DNA of 64,000 bases from Lachnospiraceae bacterium (GTDB lineage: Bacteria > Bacillota > Clostridia > Lachnospirales > Lachnospiraceae): assembly GCA_017434885.1 (NCBI GenBank), contig JAFSGE010000035.1, positions 1 to 64,000 on the forward strand, given 5' to 3'. Shown one piece after another: positions 44,604 to 53,002 of this stretch. The notes beneath the pieces are model-generated. The model ran no database searches. It saw only the letters and a program-made list of their open reading frames with translations, and was not told the origin of the DNA. Each line of letters opens with the position of its first letter. Within the stretch, counting starts at the first letter, position 1. Made by a program: the position numbers and the translations under genes.

Positions 44604-46100
44604 TTATTTTTCTTTTTTTAATTCCTTAACATCTTCACCAAGCTGCTCCATAATACCGGCCATCTTCTCAATACTCTTAAGGTTCAAATTACAGCTCTCC
44701 AAGGTTTCGCTTGCACTTGCCGTAACTTCTTCGGTAACTGCAGAAACGTTATCAATACGCTCTATTACCTGTTTATTTGCTTCCGTAACTTCTTCCACTA
44801 CTTCTTTAAGCTGTCCTGTCTGAGATACAATTTCCTGAGTGCTCTTATGTATCATTTCAAAGTTTGCAGCAGTACTGTCTACATACTGATTCTGCATACG
44901 ATTGCTCTCAAGCAGCTTATCTACTGCGCTGGTTACTTCTTTAATGGACTTGGTAATATTTTCAATCAGTTTATTAATATCTCCGGTAGCATTGTCTGTC
45001 TGTGATGCAAGATTGGAAATTTCGGATGCTACAACAGCAAAGCCTCTTCCTGCTTCCCCTGCTCTTGCCGCCTCAATACTGGCATTTAATGCAAGCAGTC
45101 CTGTCTGACCGGAAACATTCCCAATAAGACCGATAATATCCTGCATCTTGTCTGCATATGCCTTCAATTCGTCCATTTCTCTTGCTACCAAGGAGCCTGC
45201 ATCTTCAGATACCTTAACCTGTGCAAGAAGATCCTTCATAATCACACTGCCACTCTCAAGCTTTTCTTCTGCACTATCAACTTCTGCGATAATGGAATCA
45301 ACAGACTGTCCCACCTTCTGAATATGGGTATTGATTCTGTCTGTACTCTGTTGCTGGGCTGCAATGGCATCTACCGTGTCACTGGTACCGGTAGTCAGTT
45401 CCTCCATTGCATGCTGGGTATCATTAATTGCATCCTTTAAATAATCTGTTTCTTTGGACGCAAGGCCAATATTCTCTGTAATAGACTCAGAAATTGTTAA
45501 AACTGTATTTAATAAAGCTTCTGACTGCTGTTTCTGTACTTCTGCACTATCCACATTTGCCTGATTTAACTGTGTAATCTTGTAAATGGCAAGAATGGTA
45601 AAACCAATGGTCAGAATAATACAGGCAATCATAATCTCTGCATTGGTAAGTGCCACACCTGTCAATTCCCCTGCCATGGCTTTCATTGCAATCTTAATGA
45701 TATTGATAACAAGTGCAAAAATACCCAGACCAAGTGATAATTTAAAGTCCGTAAAGACAATCAAAACACCAAAAATAACGAACACATAACAAAATGTTAA
45801 ATCTGACGATGTAGTCAGCATAACATAGGTATATAACATTCCGAAGAACGCCGTACAGAAATATTTCACAAGATTCGTATCTTTGCGGCGCATGTAAGCA
45901 ATAAATGATAACACAACAGGAAAAACACAAAATGCTGCCACTATCAGATAAGAGCCGATTGTTCTTGCACCTTTAACAACTTCCAAAACGTAAGCAAGTG
46001 CCAAAACCAAATTCATCGTTGTCACACCAATCAGCGCCGTTTTATTTCTTACCTGCATTGCTACCTTTTCATTTGATAAATCTAAATTCTTCTGTGCCAT
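44604..46100 (-). CDS. Membrane methyl-accepting chemotaxis protein without HAMP
   Basis: A 498-residue chemoreceptor. Residues 20-185 hold about six membrane helices with only short loops, so there is no large extracellular sensor; no HAMP domain is evident. Residues 200-498 are the helical signalling domain with the hairpin tip [28 protein letters not shown] (shown here in part: [19 protein letters not shown]). It should form arrays with CheA and CheW encoded about 8-12 kb away. The ATG at 46100 has AAAAGGA upstream and a promoter at 46142-46170. It may sense membrane state or a transporter, possibly the neighbouring Opp system; this is inference. Confidence 0.88.
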   Translation of the reverse strand: MAQKNLDLSNEKVAMQVRNKTALIGVTTMNLVLALAYVLEVVKGARTIGSYLIVAAFCVFPVVLSFIAYMRRKDTNLVKYFCTAFFGMLYTYVMLTTSSDLTFCYVFVIFGVLIVFTDFKLSLGLGIFALVINIIKIAMKAMAGELTGVALTNAEIMIACIILTIGFTILAIYKITQLNQANVDSAEVQKQQSEALLNTVLTISESITENIGLASKETDYLKDAINDTQHAMEELTTGTSDTVDAIAAQQQSTDRINTHIQKVGQSVDSIIAEVDSAEEKLESGSVIMKDLLAQVKVSEDAGSLVAREMDELKAYADKMQDIIGLIGNVSGQTGLLALNASIEAARAGEAGRGFAVVASEISNLASQTDNATGDINKLIENITKSIKEVTSAVDKLLESNRMQNQYVDSTAANFEMIHKSTQEIVSQTGQLKEVVEEVTEANKQVIERIDNVSAVTEEVTASASETLESCNLNLKSIEKMAGIMEQLGEDVKELKKEK

Positions 46101-46141
46101 ATTTATCCTTTTCCTTTCAGGTTTCGTAAAACTCTATTTTT

Positions 46142-46170
46142 ATTATAGAGAAAAAATCGTTTTTTCGCAA
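46142..46170 (-). promoter_or_regulatory. SigA-type promoter of the MCP gene
   Basis: Minus strand TTGCGA (46165-46170), 17-base spacer, consensus TATAAT (46142-46147), 41 bases before the ATG. It does not look like a sigma-28 promoter. Confidence 0.65.
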
Positions 46171-46224
46171 GTAATATATATTAAAAACGATATAAATATG
46201 TCCTCACAATATGCGTATACAAAA

Positions 46225-46253
46225 AAACAGTGTGACAAAACGCCACACTGTTT
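46225..46253 (-). terminator. Terminator of rpsB-tsf
   Basis: Perfect arms AAACAGTGTG and CACACTGTTT with a nine-base loop, followed on the minus strand by T-rich sequence. It lies 12 bases past the tsf stop. Confidence 0.8.
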
Positions 46254-46265
46254 CTTTATCATGAA

Positions 46266-47348
46266 TTATAAACCAGCCTGAGCTGCAACTTCTGCTGCGA
46301 AGTCGTCATTTTTCTTTTCCATACCTTCACCAACTTCGAAACGAACGAACTTTGTGATAGCAAGCGCTTTGTTTACAGACGCAAGATAAGCAGCTACTGT
46401 CTGCTTTCCGTCTTCTGCCTTAACATAAACCTGATCAAGAAGACTGATTTCTTTAACCTGCTTAGAAATACGTCCTTCTACCAGACCTGCAAAAATCTTG
46501 TTATCAACATATGCTGCTTTACCTGCCAAAGCAAGCTCTGCAAGTTTTGCAATCGCTTCTTTTGATAAGAAGTTGTATAAATACTTATCATTCTTCTTTT
46601 CAGCAAGAATTGCAAGGTCTTCTGCTGTAAATAAGTTATCTGCTTCAACCTTTGCATATAATTCGTTCTGAATAGGCTTCGGAAGAGATGCAGGATCATT
46701 CAGTGCACTTTCAACAGTAATATCGCGCATCTTTGCCATTTCTTCTTCAGAAATATCTGCTCTGCTGACATACTGAGGATTCATAGCTGCAATCTGCATA
46801 GCAATATTAGAAAGAGCTTCTTTTGCTGCATCATCACTTGCACCTGTACCTGCTACCAGTACACCAATTTTTCCGCCTGCATGGATATAAGATGCAACAC
46901 AGTCTCCTGTAACCTTTGCAAATCTGCGGACAGATAACTTTTCTCCGATTGTTGCTGTCTTTTCAACGAGAAGATTCTTTAAATCATTCATTTCAAGAAC
47001 AGCTTCAATGTCTTCTCCGTTTGCTCCGCCTTCTAAACCTGAAGCAAGGGCATTATCTGCCACAACCTGAACGAATTCCTGGAATATTTCATTCTTAGCA
47101 ACGAAATCTGTTTCTGAGTTTACTTCCACTACAACTGCAACTGTATCGTTAGCTGCAACACGTGTAATACCTTCAGCTGCAATTCTGCTGGCTTTCTTTT
47201 CCATCTTAGCTGCACCGCTTTTTTTGAGCACATCAACAGCTGCTTCCATATTGCCGTCGGTTTCTGCAAGCGCTTTCTTACAATCCATCATACCTGCGCC
47301 GGTCATTTCTCTTAATTCTTTTACCATTGCTGCTGTAATATTTGCCAT
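46266..47348 (-). CDS. tsf: Elongation factor Ts
   Basis: A 360-residue EF-Ts, the guanine-nucleotide exchange factor of EF-Tu. The N-terminal UBA-like domain (MANITAAMVKELREMTGAGM), MDCKKAL and the TDFVAKNE motif that contacts EF-Tu are visible; the length is that of the longer Firmicute/Clostridial form. The ATG at 47348 is preferred over a TTG three codons earlier that sits too near the AAAGGAA site. It follows rpsB by 36 bases and ends at a terminator, so pyrH is not in this operon. Confidence 0.95.
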   Translation of the reverse strand: MANITAAMVKELREMTGAGMMDCKKALAETDGNMEAAVDVLKKSGAAKMEKKASRIAAEGITRVAANDTVAVVVEVNSETDFVAKNEIFQEFVQVVADNALASGLEGGANGEDIEAVLEMNDLKNLLVEKTATIGEKLSVRRFAKVTGDCVASYIHAGGKIGVLVAGTGASDDAAKEALSNIAMQIAAMNPQYVSRADISEEEMAKMRDITVESALNDPASLPKPIQNELYAKVEADNLFTAEDLAILAEKKNDKYLYNFLSKEAIAKLAELALAGKAAYVDNKIFAGLVEGRISKQVKEISLLDQVYVKAEDGKQTVAAYLASVNKALAITKFVRFEVGEGMEKKNDDFAAEVAAQAGL

Positions 47349-47384
47349 TTTCTTCAATTCCTTTCTATATGAATTCGGTTACTA

Positions 47385-48146
47385 TTATTCTGCGTCAGCT
47401 ACTTCTTCCATATCAGTAGCTTCTACTTCTGCTACACCTGCATCTTCTGCTGTGATAGCTTCTTCACCCTGATTTGCTTCGATAACAGCATCTGCCATCT
47501 TAGCTACGATTAACTTAACCGCTCTGATAGCATCATCGTTACCGGGGATGATATAATCTAATTCTTCGGGATCGCAGTTTGTATCACCGATACCGATTAA
47601 TGTAATTCCGAGTGTATGAGCTTCCTGTACGCAGATTTTTTCCTTCTTGGGATCTACTACAAAGATAGCATCGGGAATTCTTGTCATAGTCTTGATACCG
47701 CCAAGGTTCTTTTCAAGCTTTTCCCATTCTTTCTTAAGAGCAATAACTTCCTTCTTGGGAAGAACATCGAATGTACCGTCTTCAGACATGGCTTCGATTG
47801 CTTTTAATCTTTCAATTCTGCTCTGGATAGTCTTGAAGTTGGTAAGCATACCACCTAACCATCTTTCGTTTACATAGTACATACCACAACGCTCAGCTTC
47901 TGTCTTAACAGCGTCCTGTGCCTGTTTCTTAGTACCTACGAAAAGAATTGTTCCGCCCTGTGCAGCAATTTCAAATACTGCTCTGTAAGCTTCATCAACC
48001 TTACCTACAGACTTCTGTAAGTCGATGATGTGGATACCGTTTCTCTCTGTGAAGATGTAAGGAGCCATCTTAGGGTTCCATCTTCTTGTCTGATGTCCGA
48101 AATGAACACCTGCTTCTAATAACTGTTTCATTGAAATAACGCTCAT
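47385..48146 (-). CDS. rpsB: 30S ribosomal protein S2
   Basis: A 253-residue S2. It starts [20 protein letters not shown], includes [12 protein letters not shown], the signature [12 protein letters not shown] and [13 protein letters not shown], and ends in an acidic tail. S2 is a late-assembling 30S protein near the platform. The ATG at 48146 follows GGAGG at about eight bases. It is first in rpsB-tsf, behind a leader of about 120 bases with two hairpins that may give autoregulation. Confidence 0.97.
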   Translation of the reverse strand: MSVISMKQLLEAGVHFGHQTRRWNPKMAPYIFTERNGIHIIDLQKSVGKVDEAYRAVFEIAAQGGTILFVGTKKQAQDAVKTEAERCGMYYVNERWLGGMLTNFKTIQSRIERLKAIEAMSEDGTFDVLPKKEVIALKKEWEKLEKNLGGIKTMTRIPDAIFVVDPKKEKICVQEAHTLGITLIGIGDTNCDPEELDYIIPGNDDAIRAVKLIVAKMADAVIEANQGEEAITAEDAGVAEVEATDMEEVADAE

Positions 48147-48268
48147 GTTTCTACCTCCATTTGGTTATGCTTCCGCGCATCTCACTCTTCTGCCAACTTC
48201 CGCGTTTTGAAGCACCGGCAGACTAAAGTTGCGCGTGATTTATAGTTTCTTTGCGAAATAAACGCAAC
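48147..48268 (-). promoter_or_regulatory. Structured rpsB leader, candidate autoregulatory RNA
   Basis: The predicted untranslated leader of about 120 bases contains a nested hairpin at 48190-48221 (outer CTGCC/GGCAG, inner CTTC/GAAG) and a short one at 48167-48180 (ATGC/GCAT) just before the ribosome site. Ribosomal operons are often controlled by the encoded protein binding such leaders; here this is inference. Confidence 0.4.
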
Positions 48269-48274
48269 GCTAGA

Positions 48275-48303
48275 ATTATAACATAAGAAAACCCCTTACG
48301 CAA
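48275..48303 (-). promoter_or_regulatory. SigA-type promoter of rpsB-tsf inside a terminator
   Basis: Minus strand TTGCGT (48298-48303), 17-base spacer, consensus TATAAT (48275-48280). The -35 lies in the loop of the terminator that ends the flagellar operon. Confidence 0.75.
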
Positions 48304-48311
48304 GGGGTTTT
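48288..48311 (-). terminator. Terminator of the flagellar/chemotaxis operon
   Basis: Perfect ten-base arms AAAACCCCTT and AAGGGGTTTT with a four-base loop, about 20 bases past the last gene of the operon. Confidence 0.8.
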
Positions 48312-48332
48312 CCACAATTTATCACTAATTCT

Positions 48333-48998
48333 TTACCTGAATGTCAGTATCTTTGCAATCTCCTCCGGCTCTGCATCAATAGGCACTTCATAGCTTCCTG
48401 CCCGAAGCTTCTTATCCAAACCTCTGTCACAAAGGTAACCGTCAAAATCTCCTGCCGAAGCAATCAGTCCTTTATCCTCTAATCTTTTGCAAACTGTATA
48501 GGAGCTTTCTCCCGGATTCACTGCTATCGTTATGGTTTCTGTGCCTGCTTCAGTTTCCTTTACCTCTTCCGGTTTTTCGGTCGCTGTGGGCTCCTCTGTC
48601 GCCTTAGGTGCTTCGGTCGCTTTAGGTTCTTCGGTCACTTTAGGGGCTTCAGTCGCTTTAGGTGCTTCGGTCGCTTTAGGTTCTTCGATTGCCTTAGGCG
48701 CTTCGGTCGCTTTAGGTTCTTCGGTTGCCTTAGGCGCTTCGGTTGCCTTAGGCTCTTCGGTTGCTTTGGGTTTCTCTGTCGCCTTAGGGGCTTCGGTCAC
48801 CTTGGGTTCTTCTGCCTTTTCTGTTTCCAAATCAGAAAGAAGTCCTGTACTCTCTTCCACCATTCCCAGCTGCGCTGCCCTTGCTTTTATTTCTGCATCA
48901 CTGAGCTGTTGTTTTCCGTCATTTGCTGACACACTCATAATTACTGCGGTTACCATAATACCGATTCCGAGACCTCTCAGATAGTATTTCAAATTCAT
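48333..48998 (-). CDS. MltG-like LysM-type domain protein with PKATE repeats
   Basis: A 221-residue protein. Residues 8-25 are a membrane helix or signal anchor; residues 65-143 are about 13 tandem six-residue repeats of the form PKATE(E/A/K); residues 155-221 (TITIAVNPGESSYTVCKRL to LRAGSYEVPIDAEPEEIAKIL) resemble the N-terminal LysM-like subdomain of MltG/YceG. The transglycosylase domain of MltG is missing, so it is probably a wall-binding or spacer protein outside the membrane. The ATG at 48998 follows CGGAG. It is the last gene of the flagellar operon, and could help the flagellum pass or anchor in the wall (inference). Confidence 0.7.
   Translation of the reverse strand: MNLKYYLRGLGIGIMVTAVIMSVSANDGKQQLSDAEIKARAAQLGMVEESTGLLSDLETEKAEEPKVTEAPKATEKPKATEEPKATEAPKATEEPKATEAPKAIEEPKATEAPKATEAPKVTEEPKATEAPKATEEPTATEKPEEVKETEAGTETITIAVNPGESSYTVCKRLEDKGLIASAGDFDGYLCDRGLDKKLRAGSYEVPIDAEPEEIAKILTFR
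48570..48806 (-). repeat. Tandem 18-base repeats encoding PKATE units
   Basis: About 13 imperfect copies of an 18-base unit inside the MltG-like gene, coding Pro-Lys-Ala-Thr-Glu-Glu/Ala. They stay in frame and vary mostly at third positions and at the last residue, so they are coding repeats that may expand or contract. Confidence 0.85.
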
Positions 48999-49016
48999 TT
49001 TCTTACTCCGTACCTT

Positions 49017-49925
49017 TTATATTCCTTCAAATAAATCAATTACCAGCTTCACTTCTCCGATTCCCAATCCCAGTTCCTTGGCAATTGCCATATTAGACTT
49101 TCCTGCTTTGTGAAGTTCCAGGATTCGCTCGTTGCTGTTTCTTCCGCCCTTGCCGGGGGAAGCAATACTGCTGATATCTACTTTTCCGGCCTTTTCTGCT
49201 TTTTCAGCCTTTTGTGTCTTATCTGCTTCATCAAGCTTTTCTGCTTTTGCTTCGCCTGATGCCGTATCCGCAGGAGTCACAGTCGTCTTTGCTTTTCTTG
49301 TACTCTTTCTTTTCGGCTTTCCTTCAGCAGTAACTGCCTCTGCTGAGTCAGCCAATGAAGAAAACACCTCTTCAGACACCTTTTCCTCCGCAAGTATCTG
49401 TTCTGCCTTTGCAGCATCTTCACTTGCACTTACCATAGTCATGGTTGATTTTATAATATCTTCCTCTGCTGGCGCTGCTGCATATACTGCTTGCACAGGT
49501 ATTGCCTCTGCCTCTTTGACAGTCTTTTTTACTTCAGACACTGTCTTTGTCGCTTCGCTGACTGTCTCCTTTAAATTCTCATGTTTATCATTTAGCATAT
49601 CATACAGGAATACTACTTCTTTGTGATTTTTGTTAATCTGTTCCAATACAGTATCCGAGTATTCATTCACCGCCATTATTTTCTCATTGGTAAGTCTTTC
49701 CATGGATCGTTCTGTCTTTTCCATGGAATAAGTAATGGTTTCGTCTACAATATCCTGAATCCGGCTTTTTGCATCCGCAACTTCCTTATCAATGATTTCT
49801 TTGATTTCTTCTTCTTTGATTCCGCTATGGGGCTCCGGCTTTGACTTCTTGCCTGCCGGAATTAAAAAACTCAGTATAAACACCAATATTCCCAGAATCA
49901 ATACAATTATTTCTGTTACGTTCAT
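49017..49925 (-). CDS. DUF6115-like membrane-anchored coiled-coil protein
   Basis: A 302-residue protein with one N-terminal membrane helix (residues 5-23), a long charged helical/coiled region (about 35-145), a low-complexity Ala/Lys/Glu-rich stretch (150-255) and a C-terminal HTH-like segment NERILELHKAGKSNMAIAKE (about 264-283) followed by LGLGIGEVKLVIDLF. I recall this architecture as DUF6115, found in clostridial flagellar loci. The ATG at 49925 follows AGGTG. Its place between fapA and the MltG-like gene suggests a flagellar or envelope role; no direct function is known. Confidence 0.65.
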   Translation of the reverse strand: MNVTEIIVLILGILVFILSFLIPAGKKSKPEPHSGIKEEEIKEIIDKEVADAKSRIQDIVDETITYSMEKTERSMERLTNEKIMAVNEYSDTVLEQINKNHKEVVFLYDMLNDKHENLKETVSEATKTVSEVKKTVKEAEAIPVQAVYAAAPAEEDIIKSTMTMVSASEDAAKAEQILAEEKVSEEVFSSLADSAEAVTAEGKPKRKSTRKAKTTVTPADTASGEAKAEKLDEADKTQKAEKAEKAGKVDISSIASPGKGGRNSNERILELHKAGKSNMAIAKELGLGIGEVKLVIDLFEGI

Positions 49926-49945
49926 CTTTTCACCTGTTATACAAA

Positions 49946-50263
49946 TTATATTTTCATGTCAAAGCTACTCTGCCCTTTCAAAATAACTTTGCCATCCGGC
50001 TCCTTCTCCTGTTTTTTCCTTTTTGAGCCACCGTCACCGGAATAAGAACCGTTCCCTTTTTCTTTTGCATCAAAGCGCTTTCCTTCATTTTCTGTTTTAT
50101 CTCCCTGATGCACCTGACGAAGTTTTGTTTCCACGTTTTGCTCAAACTGCCTATGGAAGTTTGTCTGGTCAACAAATCCTTTATTGTCTTCATTATGCTT
50201 AACTGTGGTAAAATCCTGTGCTCTTGTAATCTGTCCCTGAATCTCCACACGACTAATTGTCAT
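49946..50263 (-). CDS. Small unrecognised flagellar-operon protein (105 aa)
   Basis: A 105-residue hydrophilic protein starting MTISRVEIQGQITRAQDF, with a Lys/Gly/Asp-rich, probably disordered second half and a short conserved-looking tail (ILKGQSSFDMKI). No membrane segment or known motif. The ATG at 50263 has AAAGGAG upstream and lies 15 bases after fapA. I recall similar small proteins at this place in other Lachnospiraceae flagellar operons, but no function is known. Confidence 0.65.
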   Translation of the reverse strand: MTISRVEIQGQITRAQDFTTVKHNEDNKGFVDQTNFHRQFEQNVETKLRQVHQGDKTENEGKRFDAKEKGNGSYSGDGGSKRKKQEKEPDGKVILKGQSSFDMKI

Positions 50264-50278
50264 AAGCGCTCCTTTTCT

Positions 50279-51880
50279 TTATAATGCAGTCATTTTTACA
50301 TCACCTTGCTGCTTCACAAACTTACAATACTTCATACTGCTCTTAACAACCATGGAAACATCAGAAATACAAATCTTGGTTCCCGCAAACACTTCTCCCG
50401 TAACTTCTATTCTTGCAGCACCGCTCTCCTCCAATGCATCCTGAAGTATCATAAATTCTTCGGTATCCGCATCAATCAGCTTTTTCAAATCTTTTTCTTT
50501 CTGAATCATTTCCTGTATATTTTTCAGCTGATCCGGTTTCATTTTCACGCCCTGGGCAAGCTTCTGCGTCATGGCAGTCAATACCGGGTGAACCTGATCA
50601 AAGCTCTTATTATTTTCTGCAATCTGTTTTTGAAGCTGCTGCATTCTTTCTTTCTTGCTGGGATCCATTCCCACCTCTACTATTGTATCGGCACCCATGG
50701 ATGAGCCTAATGTCTTTACATTAATCAAAGTACCTGCCGTTACTTTCCCGCCTGTGATAAAGCCTCTTTTTCCGCTTACCGTAATTTCTGTAGCAGCAGA
50801 CACTTCACTGTGCAAAATAGATTCCGTAGAAATATACCCACCGGCAGATGCCTTTGCATTTTCAATAAACTTGGAGATAATATTTCCGTCTGCCTTAAGA
50901 ACACCTTTAGACATTCCGTTCATTCCTCTGGCAATGATAATATTACCGCCGGCTTCCAAAACAGCCCCTTCCACAACACCTTTTACTTCAATATTGCCTT
51001 TCGCCTTTACGGAGAAATTGGTTCCTACATTACCGTTAATGGTAACACTTCCGTCATACTCAATATTTCCGGTAGAGTTATCTACATTTTCCACTTCAAA
51101 AACATTGGACACAAACACCTTATCATCCACCAAAGTAACATGTCCGTCCGTTTCTGCAATCAAAGTAAGTTTATCCTCGGATATATACATATTTCTACCG
51201 GGTTTTAAAGACATACGTCTTACATCTCTTGGTTTAATCTTTTCATCATATACCGAATAGCCATATTCACCGGGATCCTCCGGAAATAATCTGGCAAGTA
51301 CATCACCTTTGCTACAATGGTTAATTGCATTCAGATGAAAGAAATCCACACTTCCGTCTTCATTCAGCGTCGGTTTTGCTTTGATATCCGTTTCAAAATA
51401 ATACTCTATCCGGGCGTCACTGCCGTGTCTGGGAGCCAATCCCTTTGCCACAATAACATCCGCACCGTAAATGGGGGTTTTGAAAAAAGCACGAATAAAT
51501 TTTTCCTGGATTCCGTAAGTAATATTTTTGACTGCAAGGTCTCCCAGAAATTCTTCTGCCGTCATTCTCTCTCCCTTTAAAGACGGGGGATAAAAACGGG
51601 CCACAACAAACATTCTGTCCTGACTCACTGTCATGCGGTAGCTTTCCCTTACCTCCATGCATTTTTCATTATTCAGTGTTATCACAAATTCTTCCTGACC
51701 GGAAGCTGCTGCATCCTGCAGTCCTTTACCTAATGTAACCGTATCGTAAGTAATACCGCGTGCCATCAGATAATCCATGATATCCTTTACATTGACATGA
51801 TTGCCACCGTCCTTCGGCGCCACTATTTTAAGCTCTGTTGTGCTTTCACCGCACATTAACCGAAAATATCCGTTTCTCAT
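50279..51880 (-). CDS. FapA-family (DUF342) protein
   Basis: A 533-residue DUF342/FapA protein. An N-terminal domain (1-200) leads to a right-handed beta-helix (about 250-420; NSTGNIEYDGSVTINGNVG, GNIEVKGVVEGAVLEAGGN), then a helical coiled coil (about 420-490) and a final beta segment. Relatives such as FapA of Clostridia are linked to flagellar assembly or polar positioning. No signal peptide. The ATG at 51880 follows a GGGGGT site. It comes 21 bases after fliA and before the 105-residue protein. Confidence 0.85.
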   Translation of the reverse strand: MRNGYFRLMCGESTTELKIVAPKDGGNHVNVKDIMDYLMARGITYDTVTLGKGLQDAAASGQEEFVITLNNEKCMEVRESYRMTVSQDRMFVVARFYPPSLKGERMTAEEFLGDLAVKNITYGIQEKFIRAFFKTPIYGADVIVAKGLAPRHGSDARIEYYFETDIKAKPTLNEDGSVDFFHLNAINHCSKGDVLARLFPEDPGEYGYSVYDEKIKPRDVRRMSLKPGRNMYISEDKLTLIAETDGHVTLVDDKVFVSNVFEVENVDNSTGNIEYDGSVTINGNVGTNFSVKAKGNIEVKGVVEGAVLEAGGNIIIARGMNGMSKGVLKADGNIISKFIENAKASAGGYISTESILHSEVSAATEITVSGKRGFITGGKVTAGTLINVKTLGSSMGADTIVEVGMDPSKKERMQQLQKQIAENNKSFDQVHPVLTAMTQKLAQGVKMKPDQLKNIQEMIQKEKDLKKLIDADTEEFMILQDALEESGAARIEVTGEVFAGTKICISDVSMVVKSSMKYCKFVKQQGDVKMTAL

Positions 51881-51901
51881 TACTACCCCCGCTAACCGGT
51901 T

Positions 51902-52666
51902 CTATGGAGAAAAAACTCCCATATAATTTCCCATTTTTGTTTTTAATTTCTGTAAGGCTCTCGTATGCAACTGGGAAATTCGCGACTCCGAAACTTCCAG
52001 CACATTACTGATTTCCTTTAACGTCAAGTCTTCATAATAATATAAAAGAATTACTTTTTTTTCTTTTTCTGTCAAAAGCTCAAGTGCCTCTGCCAGTACT
52101 TTCTTGAGTTCATCCTTTTCCACCACTTCCTCAGGGCTGTCGAACCGCCGCTGGGCTGAATGGTCAGCAGGAATGTCACTTCCTGATTCCGTAAACTCAT
52201 CCAAAGACACCACTCCGGTAATCTTCATCTGTGACTGCCATGTACAGTATTCATCCGCACTGATACCAAGACCTTGGGCAATTTCCTCATCTGTTGCCGC
52301 ACGTCCCTTTGTCGCTTCCACTTCTTTCATGACAGCATCTATCTTTTTCTGCTTCTGACGAATGGTTCTCGGAATCCAGTCCATCTTTCGAATCTGATCC
52401 AAAATAGCACCTCTGATTCGCAAACTGGCATAGGTTTCAAATTTAACTTCCTTCATGCAGTCAAATTTATCAATGGCATCAATCAAACCGAATACACCGT
52501 ATCCTACCAAATCATCATATTCAACATTGTATCCCAAATACATACTGAGCCTTCCGGCTACCAACTTAACAAGCGGTGCATACTCCAGTATGATTTTCTC
52601 TCTTATTTCAGGCGATTTCGTCTTTGCATAATCGTCCCAAAGCTTATTTTTGCCTGCTTCGTCCAT
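51902..52666 (-). CDS. fliA: RNA polymerase sigma factor FliA (sigma-28/WhiG type)
   Basis: A 254-residue sigma-28. Region 2 includes YDDLVGYGVFGLIDAIDKFD and FETYASLRIRGAILDQIR; region 3 has RAATDEEIAQGLGIS; region 4 has LTEKEKKVILLYYYEDLTLK and SESRISQLHTRALQKLK. It directs transcription of late flagellar and chemotaxis genes and is normally held by FlgM (not seen here). The ATG at 52666 is preferred to the adjacent ATG at 52669 because GGAGG is then five bases upstream. It lies between a small membrane protein gene and fapA. Confidence 0.94.
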   Translation of the reverse strand: MDEAGKNKLWDDYAKTKSPEIREKIILEYAPLVKLVAGRLSMYLGYNVEYDDLVGYGVFGLIDAIDKFDCMKEVKFETYASLRIRGAILDQIRKMDWIPRTIRQKQKKIDAVMKEVEATKGRAATDEEIAQGLGISADEYCTWQSQMKITGVVSLDEFTESGSDIPADHSAQRRFDSPEEVVEKDELKKVLAEALELLTEKEKKVILLYYYEDLTLKEISNVLEVSESRISQLHTRALQKLKTKMGNYMGVFSP

Positions 52667-52705
52667 CATACCCTCCCCGTTTATCAATCAACTGCATTAA
52701 CGTTG

Positions 52706-53002
52706 TTACTCCTTTGTTTCTGCTTTCACTTCTGCCTTTGCTTCTTCCTCATCAGAAACTGCTTCTTTCTCGATTACTTCTCCCTCTTTTTCGGCTTCCT
52801 CAGCTTCTTTCGCTTTAATCTGATCCATAAAAGAAACTACCCTCTTTTGAATCACAAGACCAATGCAATAGAAAAAAATCATGACACAGAGCAGAATCAG
52901 CAATAACTCTGTTGTGTCATAATTTCCCTTAAACATTACAATACTGGCTACTGCCGCTGCCAAAAGCATTAAAAAGGGAGCAAACAATTTACTCTTTTTC
53001 AT
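52706..53002 (-). CDS. Small membrane protein (98 aa) of the flagellar operon
   Basis: A 98-residue protein with two membrane helices (about residues 8-24 and 32-52) and a cytoplasmic, Glu/Ala/Lys-rich tail. No family was recognised. The ATG at 53002 overlaps the cheD stop by four bases (ATGA), so translation is coupled. Its conserved position between cheD and fliA in this operon suggests a motility role, but this is inference. Confidence 0.65.
   Translation of the reverse strand: MKKSKLFAPFLMLLAAAVASIVMFKGNYDTTELLLILLCVMIFFYCIGLVIQKRVVSFMDQIKAKEAEEAEKEGEVIEKEAVSDEEEAKAEVKAETKE

Noticed and set aside
2350-48332. Riboswitches (c-di-GMP, SAM, FMN and others) in the intergenic leaders.
   Set aside because: No leader showed a recognisable conserved core by eye; covariance-model searches would be needed for a firm negative.
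48570-48806. Regular short repeats that could suggest a CRISPR array.
   Set aside because: The unit is 18 bases with no unique spacers, stays in frame and encodes hexapeptides.
48532-48984. A plus-strand reading frame of about 150 codons with Val-Ala-Leu-Gly repeats.
   Set aside because: It is the mirror of the PKATE repeats of the leftward MltG-like gene; it has no ribosome site or promoter, and the leftward product has a recognisable domain.
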